A DNA stretch of 34,067 bases from JBHELT01 sp046262935 (GTDB lineage: Bacteria; Actinomycetota; CADDZG01; JAHWKV01), in the NCBI GenBank assembly GCA_046262935.1, contig JBHELT010000054.1, positions 1-34,067 on the forward strand, given 5' to 3'. Shown here in pieces: positions 1 to 6,711 of the stretch. The notes below the pieces were generated by a model. It saw nothing but the letters and a program-made list of their open reading frames with translations, ran no database searches and was not told the origin of the DNA. Made by a program: the position numbers and the translations under genes. How positions within the stretch are numbered: position 1 is the first letter of the stretch; every line of letters begins with the position of its first letter.

Positions 1-1
1 G

Positions 2-100
2 TACCTTGAGATCTTCCACAATCGTCGTAGGCGCCACAGCGCGCTTGGCATGCTCACACCGATAGAATTCGAAGAAGGGCAACTCTCAGTTGTGGCATAA
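2..100 (+). CDS. C-terminal fragment of IS3-family transposase OrfB (cut by window edge)
   Basis: The reading frame is open from the first bases and ends at TAA 98-100. It encodes about 32 residues containing HNRRRRHSALG followed by LTPIEF, the signature end of the IS3-family integrase (rve) domain. Only the tail is in the window, so whether the whole gene is intact cannot be seen. It is closely related to, but not identical with, the tail of the second transposase at 159-1025, which reads HRRRRQRALG then LTPIEFEAV. The two elements are therefore different IS3 members placed tail to tail. A terminal-repeat-like sequence follows at 116-141. Confidence 0.85.
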   Translation, partial: YLEIFHNRRRRHSALGMLTPIEFEEGQLSVVA

Positions 101-115
101 GGAATCCGGTTATTC

Positions 116-141
116 GACTCCACGAAACCGGGGGAATAGCA
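116..141. repeat. Probable terminal inverted repeat of the left IS3 element
   Basis: Read on the minus strand, this stretch starts TGCTATTCCCCCGG and ends GGAGTC. It resembles the outer end of the neighbouring element (minus strand from 1372: TGGGTCTGCCCCAGG, then GGTTGACTCC). It lies just past the stop of the left transposase, as expected for an IS3 right end. The assignment is by visual similarity, and the exact boundary is uncertain. Confidence 0.45.
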
Positions 142-158
142 CCTTGAGTTGAGAGACT

Positions 159-1025
159 CTATGCCGCATGAGCAACCTCGTGCACTGCTTCGAACTCGAT
201 CGGGGTGAGTTTGCCGAGTGCACGTTGACGGCGCCGGCGGTGATAGGTCCTTTCGATCCAGATGATTATCGCTAAACGCAACTCCTCCTTAGTTGCCCAG
301 CGTTTGCGGTCCAGGACATTTACTTGCAATAGCGCGAAGAACGATTCCATCGCTGCGTTGTCCGCACAGCTTCCGGCGCGACCCATCGAACCGATGAGCC
401 CAGACGATCGAAGAGCACGCACGAACTTCCCAGCGCGAAATTGACTTCCCCTGTCTGAATGCACCACGGTGTTGATAGGAGACCGAAGAGCGATGGCGTT
501 GCGCAGTGCCGCCACGGCTAAAGATGCTTTCATCCGTTCGTCCATGGAGTAGCCGACGATGCATCCCGAGAACGCGTCTTTGTTCGCGCACAGGTACAAC
601 TTTCCTTCCATGGTTGGGTGCTCCGTGATATCGATATACCAAAGGCGATTGGGCCTTTTGGCTCCGAACTCTCGACGCACCAGGTCGTCGTGCACAGGCT
701 CACCGGGTCTTGGCCTGCGTCCCCTCTTGCGAGCAAGTACCGAGTAGATCCCATGGCTGCTGCACAGACGCTGTACCCGGTTCTCGCTCGTTCGGATGCC
801 GTGCTCAGCACGAAGCTCATCGGCGATGAAGCGGTAGCCGAAGACCGGATCGTCATGGTGGATCGTGATCGCTTTGTCGACCAGGTGAGCATCGTTCCAG
901 TCTCTGTTCGATATCGGACGGGCTTTCTACTTGTAATAAGCCTGGGGAGAAAACCCCAGTACCCGGCAGGTCACCACGACGGGGATTCCGTCAGCGGCAA
1001 GCTCGCGGACCAGCGGGTACATCAT
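159..1025 (-). pseudogene. IS3 transposase orfB with in-frame amber codon
   Basis: From ATG 1023-1025 the minus strand encodes a HTH_21-like segment, then the DDE integrase core: Asp in LWYIDIT, Asp in VVHSDRGSQF and Glu in AAMESFF, ending LTPIEF. A TAG codon at 927-929 interrupts it after the residues FSPQAYYK. Related transposases usually have Trp here (YYxW), so a single TGG-to-TAG change explains the break. The frame is otherwise open on both sides, with no frameshift. The part after the stop could restart at GTG 693-695, which would give a DDE domain without the N-terminal segment. A sequencing error at 927-929 is the main alternative. Confidence 0.8.
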
Positions 1026-1306
1026 TTTGGGAGGACGCCCTGACCTAGATAGATCGCCGCACGGCGCAGCACCTCGTTCTCCTGCTCGAGCAAGCGGTTT
1101 CGCTTCTTGAGTTCGCGGATCTCTTTCTCTTCTGCGAGGGTGAGCCCGTCACGGGCACCGTCTTCGATCTCAGCTCGCCTCATCCAGCGATAAAGACAAG
1201 ACTCGGCGATGCCGAAATCCTTGGCGATCTGGCTCATCGGAGCTTCTTTGCGTCGAGCAACAGCGACTACGTCGCGCCGGAACTCCGCGGGGAATCGTTT
1301 GGACAT
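1022..1306 (-). CDS. IS3-family transposase OrfA (helix-turn-helix)
   Basis: This 94-residue protein starts MSKRFPAEFRRDVV and contains the HTH_Tnp_1 helix-turn-helix (SQIAKDFGIAESCLYRWM). A leucine-zipper-like coiled coil follows (EIRELKKRNRLLEQENEVL), as in OrfA proteins of IS3 elements. OrfA binds the terminal repeats. Its stop codon (TGA, 1022-1024) overlaps the orfB start. A run of four A residues just before the stop could act as a minus-one slippage site giving the OrfAB fusion; that is inferred from the family. An AAAGGAGG-like ribosome binding site lies upstream near 1313-1320. The protein itself looks intact. Confidence 0.9.
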   Translation of the reverse strand: MSKRFPAEFRRDVVAVARRKEAPMSQIAKDFGIAESCLYRWMRRAEIEDGARDGLTLAEEKEIRELKKRNRLLEQENEVLRRAAIYLGQGVLPK

Positions 1307-2712
1307 GAACTACCTCCTTTTTCGTGAGGGTCATCCTCACATAAGGAGTCAACCAAACCTGGGGCAGACCCAAGTTCTCCAGGTTGAAAGTAGACAAAAT
1401 TCCTCTCTTCCCAACCGGCTCCCTGGTACCGATCCTTCAAGCGGCTAATGACCTCTTGGCCATTTTCTCCCCCGTCGACGAGAACCCAGGCCCTATTTCG
1501 ATAAAGGGGCGCGAGGTGCACAAACAGAAACAAGCGATCGAAGTCATCGAACCTAGCCTCGACTCTGCTGACTCCTCCTGCCGCTACAGTTCGCAGACGA
1601 TTTGCGAGCTCAGGCACGAACCAAGGAATCAAGTACTCGCGGATGATGCGTTCGGCGGACGACTCCTCAAGGAACAGCCACCCTTCCCACAGACTCAAGT
1701 CAAACGGGTCATACCCCAGTTCCTCAAGCACTCGCCAGCGGTCCTCGGACGATTCTCCAACAATTCGCATCTCCGAAAGTGGCATGCCACCATCCCACGC
1801 AAAAGTAACTTGATAGATTCGGCTCCCTGAAATCGACCCTAGATGTTTCAAAACAATGTTTGAATGCGTCGACACTACGAACTGATTGTGTTCGCTGCTT
1901 TCAATCATTAAGTTAAGCAGTCCCTTGAGGGCCTGAGGATGGATATCGTTTTCAGGTTCTTCAATTAAGAACAGTTTGTGCTTGGCGATGCACAGATTCG
2001 TTATGAGACCAAGGAGATTCGAAACACCCTCACCGAGCGCCTCAAGAGGGATCGAGTTTGTTTCGTCGACGATGATTGCTGCCTTCTTCCCATTAACAGA
2101 GGCAACAGCTCCCACGCGAAATCCAAGAATGTCGTCGCAAGCCTTGTTGTATGCAGGGTGAGATGGATGGTAAGGATTTGCCAAACGATCAACCTTCGCA
2201 TTTAGGTACGTCAGATCTGCGCTTACGGATAAGGCTGCGCCTGCATTGACTGCCTCGGAAAATGCGACGGCCTTCCTCCGGGATAGGTACGGAATTATTA
2301 AGTTCGCTGGCTCGGATGCTCTGGAGGGTTGAATATTGCGACCATCACTGTTTTGGGCGGTTCGAACCTCGAGCCCCGCATTTGAGCCCGACGCCGCTGG
2401 ATCCAGTTTTGGGATACGAATTAAGACGGTTGGTACATATGGACCCTGAGGCGCAAAAATCTCTCTGCCATCCGGAAGCAAATAGCCTGTGTCCAAATCC
2501 GTCAGACCAATTTGAAGTTGCGCTGCCCCCGCCCCAATTCGAACATCATCCGAGAGGATGTTGGGTGACTGAAGGAAATGCAATCCACGAATCAGGGTCG
2601 ACTTACCGGAATTATTCGGACCAATGAGTACCGTGGCCCGGGCTCCTAGTTCAATCGCTCCTGAATCTGAGAATCCCCGAAAGTTAGTTACTTGAATGAA
2701 CGAGACGCGCAA
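1267..2712 (-). pseudogene. OLD-like AAA ATPase, C-terminus replaced by IS3 sequence
   Basis: The ORF has an N-terminal ABC/SMC-type ATPase: Walker A GPNNSGKST (residues 31-39), Walker B LFLIEEPEND, a signature-like LGEGVSNLLG and the switch histidine in STHSN. A TOPRIM-like segment follows (WLFLEESSAER, then WVLVDGGENG), so it belongs with overcoming-lysogenization-defect (OLD) proteins, many of which are nucleases in phage defence. Native sequence seems to run to about residue 446. The last 35 or so codons lie inside the IS3 end and resemble no ATPase. The start is TTG with GGAG about eight bases upstream. The missing 3' part and any partner gene are not in the window. It is not clearly GajA of Gabija, and no GajB-type helicase is visible. 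Confidence 0.75.
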
Positions 2713-2881
2713 ATGCCCTCTCCAATCTACAGACTGGAGGATACCCGTTAAGAGTTCGAGATCCGCATTGACCGTGCCTACATGGCTGCGCCCTTAACCC
2801 ACGGTAGAGGGCCCGGCGGGATCTCCTGAGAGGATGCAAAGAGTGTGCGACTCAGGCTCGGGTAGTTTGCCTTTCGGTGTA

Positions 2882-2910
2882 AGTTATGCAATGATTTTTT
2901 TTGCATAACT
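2882..2910. repeat. Perfect 10-bp inverted repeat in divergent intergenic region
   Basis: AGTTATGCAA at 2882-2891 is repeated inverted as TTGCATAACT at 2901-2910, with a nine-base T-rich spacer. It lies between the divergent ATPase gene (start 2712) and the orphan gene starting at 2929, and ends five bases before the latter's ribosome binding site. It could be an operator for a dimeric repressor or a 5'-UTR hairpin. The rest of 2713-2928 shows no recognisable gene. Confidence 0.7.
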
Positions 2911-2928
2911 ATCCGAGGAGACGAAAAC

Positions 2929-3273
2929 TTGGACACTGCATCGGTTGATATCTACATAAGTGACCTCGAGAAACTAGCTGAGCGTCAGCAGCGTGCCCTG
3001 GCGCAACTGGGCGACTATTCGACCAAGGTAATCAGGCTGAGAAAGCTCAGCTCTGCCCTGGGCCAGAAGCTGGTAGATCTGAAGAGCTGGAAGTCGGATC
3101 CTCCGGTTTACGTTCGCAAATCAGTTGGAGCGCGTCGAACAGTTTTTCACTCGACACGGGGCCCATGCGGACACGTCAAGGATCCAGACGACTACGAACG
3201 AGTACTTCTTGGGAGGGCGAAGAAGATGGGGCTGCAGGGCTGCTTCTCATGCGGCTTTCGGGCAAACCTTTAG
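2929..3273 (+). CDS. Orphan 114-residue protein with coiled coil and Cys/His cluster
   Basis: I do not recognise this gene. The start is TTG 2929, preceded by GAGGAG at 2915-2920 with good spacing. Residues about 8-50 are rich in Leu, Glu, Lys and Arg and look like a coiled coil (LEKLAERQQRALAQL). The C-terminal part has C80-G-H82 and C105-x-x-C108, a possible zinc site. It sits between the disrupted OLD-like ATPase and the TIR operon. The CIRCE element lies after its stop, so it is probably transcribed separately from the TIR genes. The inverted repeat at 2882-2910 is its likely control site. It may be an accessory or regulatory protein of the defence cluster, but nothing in the sequence proves that. 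Confidence 0.65.
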   Translation: MDTASVDIYISDLEKLAERQQRALAQLGDYSTKVIRLRKLSSALGQKLVDLKSWKSDPPVYVRKSVGARRTVFHSTRGPCGHVKDPDDYERVLLGRAKKMGLQGCFSCGFRANL

Positions 3274-3302
3274 TTGGCCATCGCTCTTTGCCTTCTTGAC
3301 AG

Positions 3303-3329
3303 TTAGCACTCTCGGCGCGAGAGTGCTAA
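3303..3329 (+). promoter_or_regulatory. CIRCE element (HrcA operator), perfect consensus
   Basis: The sequence reads TTAGCACTC, a nine-base spacer, then GAGTGCTAA: an exact match to the CIRCE consensus in both arms and in spacing. CIRCE is bound by the repressor HrcA and normally precedes groESL or dnaK. A TTGACA hexamer overlaps just upstream at 3296-3301 and could be the -35 box, so bound HrcA would block the promoter. The next gene, 37 bases on with a GAGGAGGG ribosome binding site, encodes a TIR protein rather than a chaperone. No hrcA, groES, groEL or dnaK is in the window, so the repressor would act in trans. Confidence 0.93.
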
Positions 3330-3365
3330 ATCACAAGGGTGTAACTTAAATTCGAGGAGGGAACG

Positions 3366-3857
3366 ATGGCTAAGAAAGCCTTTTATAGCTTCCACTATGC
3401 ACCCGACAGTTGGCGGGCATCCCAAGTCCGCAACGTTGGCGCAGTAGAGGGCAATCAACCTGTTTCAGACAACGAATGGGAAAGCATCACAGGCAAGGGC
3501 GACGCTGCAATCCGTGCCTGGATCAATGGTCAAATGTCTGGCCGTTCGTGCGCTGTAATCCTTGTCGGACAAGCGACGGCCGGAAGAAAGTGGATCAACT
3601 ATGAAATCCAGAAGGCATGGGAGGACGGAAAGGGCGTTGTCGGCGTCTACATTCACAACCTCAAGAACGCAAGCGGAAGCCAGGCGGCTGAGGGTCGGAA
3701 CCCATTCGATGGCCTGAGCGTGAACGGCACCAAGCTTTCTAGCATCGTGAAGGCCTACAACCCCCCGTACACGACGAGCACTTATGTCTATGACCACATC
3801 AAGAGCAATATCGAATCTTGGGTGGATGAAGCAATAACAATCCGAAAGAAGCACTAG
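3366..3857 (+). CDS. ThsB-like TIR-domain protein (DUF1863 / MTH538 TIR-like family)
   Basis: This 163-residue single-domain protein opens MAKKAFYSFHY and carries QVRN, then GDAAIRAWINGQM, SCAVILVG and GRKWINYEI, followed by a V-G-V-Y-I-H strand. That is the layout of the MTH538/ThsB TIR-like family. In Thoeris defence, ThsB proteins sense phage and use NAD+ to make a signalling nucleotide. Glu80 in WINYEI is a candidate catalytic residue, by analogy only. The ATG start has AGGAGGG at 3355-3361. The next gene begins 19 bases after its stop and encodes a membrane protein, its likely effector. No SIR2-SLOG ThsA is visible, so this is not classical Thoeris. The CIRCE element upstream suggests HrcA control. 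Confidence 0.85.
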   Translation: MAKKAFYSFHYAPDSWRASQVRNVGAVEGNQPVSDNEWESITGKGDAAIRAWINGQMSGRSCAVILVGQATAGRKWINYEIQKAWEDGKGVVGVYIHNLKNASGSQAAEGRNPFDGLSVNGTKLSSIVKAYNPPYTTSTYVYDHIKSNIESWVDEAITIRKKH

Positions 3858-3876
3858 ACGACACTCGGAACCCCAG

Positions 3877-4350
3877 ATGTCCAAATACGAAGACTACGAA
3901 GCCTCACGCATCAGACATCTGGAAATGGTGCAAGCCGTCATCTCACGTCTCAGCAATGAAGGGTTTGTTGTCAAGGGATGGGCAATCACACTGTCCGCTG
4001 CCTTCCTCGGCGTCGCCGTGAACGTCGGAAGCTGGGTGATGGCCCTAGTCACCATCGGTCCAACAGTTGCATTCTGGGGCCTTGATACCTACTTCTTGCG
4101 TTCGGAGAGACTGTTTCGCGAGCTCTATGATTCAGTCAGAATTGGAGATGAAACCGTCGAACCATTCTTCATGTCGGCAACCGCTTCAACTTTTGTTGGC
4201 CCTCTGAGTGCACCCTCGTCGACGAGCATGACCTCTTGGTGGCAAACCTTCCGGAGACCAACCCTTGAACTCTTATATGGCGCGCTTGTCATCGCCGCGC
4301 TACTCGTGGCCTTTCTTCTTCTCATTTCGAGTCACCCAAATCCCCATTAG
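3877..4350 (+). CDS. Small membrane protein paired with the TIR protein (putative effector)
   Basis: The protein has 157 residues. The N-terminus is charged (SKYEDYEASRIRHLEM, residues 2-17). Two hydrophobic segments follow at about residues 28-46 and 50-68 (GWAITLSAAFLGVAV; VMALVTIGPTVAFWGL), then FLRSERLFRELYDSVR, a polar middle and a last hydrophobic segment at about 132-151. From memory, small membrane proteins with the same KGW-then-RxxRxLYDxVR layout often sit beside DUF1863 TIR genes. In TIR and CBASS systems such proteins can be membrane-disrupting effectors, so a pore or depolarisation role is a reasonable inference. It follows the TIR gene by 19 bases on the same strand. Its stop overlaps the stop of the convergent HIT gene by four bases. 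Confidence 0.75.
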   Translation: MSKYEDYEASRIRHLEMVQAVISRLSNEGFVVKGWAITLSAAFLGVAVNVGSWVMALVTIGPTVAFWGLDTYFLRSERLFRELYDSVRIGDETVEPFFMSATASTFVGPLSAPSSTSMTSWWQTFRRPTLELLYGALVIAALLVAFLLLISSHPNPH

Positions 4351-4799
4351 AGGTCACCACTGATATTGAGCCACGCTTCGTGGATTTCATTGGCCAAGCG
4401 CGCAAGGGCCCCGTTTGTCAGTCGCTCTCCCTCGGCGGGCCAAATAGGCCCAAACCCATCGGCGTGCCACCTAGGCACCAGGTGAAGATGAAGATGGAAT
4501 ACGGTCTGTTCGGCCGCTGAGCCGGAGGACGTAATCAAATTCATGCCGTCAGGTTTAACGGCTTGGATTATCGCCCTTCCAAGGCCCGTGGCACCTTCCA
4601 TTAGGCGTGATGCAATCACAGGCGGTGCTGACCAAAGATCCGGAGTGTGCAAACGTGGAATCAAGAGTGTGTGGCCTGGAGTGGCCGGCTCTTTCGGAAA
4701 GAATGCAATCCATTCTTCAGCCTCTGCGACAGCCTCGACACCACCGGTCCTACCTCGGGCAATCTCACAAAAATCGCAGCTAGAGTCTTCCCTGATCAT
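4347..4799 (-). CDS. HIT-family nucleotide hydrolase/transferase
   Basis: The 150-residue protein has the histidine triad HLHLHLVPRW near residue 105, an N-terminal CDFC pair and the HIT strand ATPGHTLLIPRLH. HIT proteins hydrolyse or transfer nucleoside phosphate derivatives such as Ap4A, AMP-lysine or AMP-linked adducts. CxxC pairs near the N-terminus occur in zinc-binding HIT members. The ATG start is at 4797-4799. It lies 56 bases downstream of the methyltransferase gene on the same strand and may be cotranscribed with it, which is an unusual neighbour for a HIT gene. The substrate cannot be told from the sequence. Confidence 0.9.
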   Translation of the reverse strand: MIREDSSCDFCEIARGRTGGVEAVAEAEEWIAFFPKEPATPGHTLLIPRLHTPDLWSAPPVIASRLMEGATGLGRAIIQAVKPDGMNLITSSGSAAEQTVFHLHLHLVPRWHADGFGPIWPAEGERLTNGALARLANEIHEAWLNISGDL

Positions 4800-4855
4800 G
4801 TTGACCTATCGGGACTTTTGTGGAGGCGGCGCCACCTTGGACAGGGAGGCCGACC

Positions 4856-5734
4856 TCATGAGGGGCGCTCGATAAAGTCGACGTCAACAGACCGGAGGAG
4901 CTCCATTTGAGAGAGGCGTCCTCGTACCTGTTCGAAGTAAAGAGGTTCGACTTCGTAACCTATAGACGATCGTCCGTTAGCGATCGCTGAAACCACGGTG
5001 GAACCTGTTCCAATGAAGGGATCAAGAACCCTATCTCCAACAAACGAAAACATGCGGATGAGACGGTTAGAAATTTCCACAGGGAAGGGGGCGGGATGGT
5101 CGCGCAACGACGCTCCTCGGATGTCGTCCCAGATTGTTCGGAACCATTTGAAGTAGTCCTCACTTGGAATGAAGCTTGCCTCTTCCATCTCACCCGACGG
5201 CGAGCGGTACCCGGGCTTCCGGAAGAACAGAATGTGCTCGGTATCGTTCTTGATGACTCCCCCCGGCAAGTTTGGCTTGCCGAGGAAACGCGTTGACCTG
5301 GAGGCCTCGAGCTGAATATTGGCCACCTTGTACCAGATGACTCCTTGGAGGTTGTCGAAGCCCAGTCGCCGGGCCCGAACGCGGATATCCGATGACAGCG
5401 GGAAAAGAAAGTGTCGACCGCCATTGCGTCGCGCTACGTTGACATCGCCGACCACGCAACAGACCCGGCCACCCGGAACCAGTACTCGAAAGCACTCTTC
5501 CCAAACCTTGTCGAGTTCATCAAGGAACTTCTCGTACTCATCTATGTCGCCAAGCTGGCTTGGATTCCCCGGCTCATATTCCTTGAGATTGAAGTAAGGC
5601 GGTGACGTGACAACCAGGTGGACAGATTGATCTGATAGCTCAGGCATCTGGCGGCAGTCGCCCAAGATGATCCGGTGGTTAGTCGGACCTTCTTGAAGAT
5701 GCTCGCGTGGATTCTTCGCGGGTTTGGGTGGCAA
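4856..5734 (-). CDS. Site-specific DNA methyltransferase (probable N4-cytosine, beta class)
   Basis: The 292-residue protein has catalytic motif IV TSPPY (residues 43-47) near the N-terminus and the AdoMet-binding motif DPFIGTGST near the C-terminus. This is the beta-class order. TSPPY is most common in N4-cytosine enzymes, while adenine enzymes usually have DPPY or NPPY, so m4C is likelier but not certain. The long region between motifs probably contains the target-recognition residues. The start is TTG 5732-5734, supported by an AGGAGGT ribosome binding site just upstream. It is divergent from the nuclease-like gene at 5863, so the two probably form a type II restriction-modification system, with the HIT gene downstream. 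Confidence 0.9.
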   Translation of the reverse strand: MPPKPAKNPREHLQEGPTNHRIILGDCRQMPELSDQSVHLVVTSPPYFNLKEYEPGNPSQLGDIDEYEKFLDELDKVWEECFRVLVPGGRVCCVVGDVNVARRNGGRHFLFPLSSDIRVRARRLGFDNLQGVIWYKVANIQLEASRSTRFLGKPNLPGGVIKNDTEHILFFRKPGYRSPSGEMEEASFIPSEDYFKWFRTIWDDIRGASLRDHPAPFPVEISNRLIRMFSFVGDRVLDPFIGTGSTVVSAIANGRSSIGYEVEPLYFEQVRGRLSQMELLRSVDVDFIERPS

Positions 5735-5862
5735 TCTCTACCTCCTGCCCGTCAGTGTAGCGATCGGGTGTGACGGAACCGCGGGTTTGCGGTTGGAGCT
5801 TCTTTGCCTTGTCACAGCCAAACTCCTTGCCGCTGCCCCAAAAGAAGGCCAAACTCTCCCCC

Positions 5863-6594
5863 ATGCCGGTGCCGCAATCCTTCATGGACCACCTTCGAAC
5901 AGAGGGGTACCACCCACGTTCGGATAAGCATTCCAAGGCTCTGGCTATGTCAATCGCCGAGGACCTCGTCCGCCACTGTCCACGAATCGCTTCCGACGCC
6001 GCCCTGGGCGAGCTGGTGTGGCAGTTCAACTACGACCTTATCTACGGTCACACCACCTGGAATACCGATCTGGCTATCGGACCGCCCCCGCCGCAAACGG
6101 AGATCCCTGAACCTGGACCCCTGGGCATGGCGAAGGCAAACCCATCCACGGTACGCATCGCAGTCGAAATCAAGGGCGTTATGACCGAGCATCGTAAGGC
6201 GATTAAGAATCGGAAACGCGATCTCGAAGCCCACCATGCGCATGTCCACAATTACGATTCTTCGACGATTGCTGGGGGCGTCATTGTGATAAACGCCTCG
6301 CCAACATTCTTGTCGCCACTCAGAGGTGGCGCTCTGACGACGCATCGAAATCCCGCCGACCTTGTAACTCACTGCGTGAATGAGGTTGGTAATATTTCTG
6401 CTACGGGTGGAACAAACCAGGTCGGTCTGGACGCTGTGGCCGCTCTGGTCGTTGACATGAGCAACGTGGAGCGTAACCAAGCTTCATTCTTGATCGCCCC
6501 GCCTGCTCCTCAGGTCGGCCATCCCGCTCATTGGGACTCATTCATTCAAAGAATCTGCAACGCCTACGTCACGCGCTTCGCCAAGGGGGATTAG
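5863..6594 (+). CDS. Probable type II restriction endonuclease (PD-(D/E)XK-like)
   Basis: Counting from ATG 5863, the protein has about 243 residues. A nuclease-like core can be seen: Asp69 in WNTDLAIGPP, then Glu102 and Lys104 in AVEIKGVMTEHRK (D...ExK). It continues with a basic NRKRDLEAHH helix. The 5' half also has YHPRSDKHS and an acidic helix. The pairing with a divergent DNA methyltransferase supports a restriction role. Start choice is uncertain. The frame is open back to GTG 5770, which would leave only 35 bases between the divergent starts, and ATG 5884 is also possible. None has a clear ribosome binding site. The recognition sequence cannot be predicted. Confidence 0.7.
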   Translation: MPVPQSFMDHLRTEGYHPRSDKHSKALAMSIAEDLVRHCPRIASDAALGELVWQFNYDLIYGHTTWNTDLAIGPPPPQTEIPEPGPLGMAKANPSTVRIAVEIKGVMTEHRKAIKNRKRDLEAHHAHVHNYDSSTIAGGVIVINASPTFLSPLRGGALTTHRNPADLVTHCVNEVGNISATGGTNQVGLDAVAALVVDMSNVERNQASFLIAPPAPQVGHPAHWDSFIQRICNAYVTRFAKGD

Positions 6595-6711
6595 AGCGCG
6601 CGCCACGGTCGATGCGAGACGTCGTACATTGCAGGTGAATATGCCCGTACCCGTCTAGGTCTAGCGCGCGGGCCCTTCATGACAACCCCCGCCGAATCGT
6701 TAGCCCTCAGT

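Larger units (their letters stand above)
137..1372 (-). mobile_element. IS3-family insertion sequence (orfA plus broken orfB)
   Basis: The element is about 1.2 kb, typical of IS3. On the minus strand it carries orfA (1022-1306) and then orfB (159-1025), overlapping in different frames as in IS elements that use programmed frameshifting. The outer ends are inferred: the right end near 1372 reads TGGGTCTGCCCC inward on the minus strand, and the left end near 137-159 has a related sequence ending GAGACTC. The right end lies inside an ATPase gene that it truncates. The left end abuts the tail of another IS3 element, so no target duplication can be recognised. OrfB has an internal amber codon, so this copy is probably not autonomous. 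Confidence 0.75.

Noticed and set aside
1267..2712. Gabija GajA
   Set aside because: The ATPase has an OLD-like layout, but no GajB-type helicase is seen, and the N-terminus does not look specifically like GajA.
3303..3400. groES/groEL operon after the CIRCE element
   Set aside because: The next genes encode a TIR protein and a membrane protein; no chaperonin motifs are present.
3366..4350. Classical Thoeris system
   Set aside because: Only the ThsB-like part is present. No SIR2 or SLOG-domain ThsA is visible on either side.
5679..6029. 116-residue minus-strand ORF over the RM intergenic region
   Set aside because: It overlaps the starts of both the methyltransferase and the nuclease gene and lacks a ribosome binding site; both neighbours have better support.
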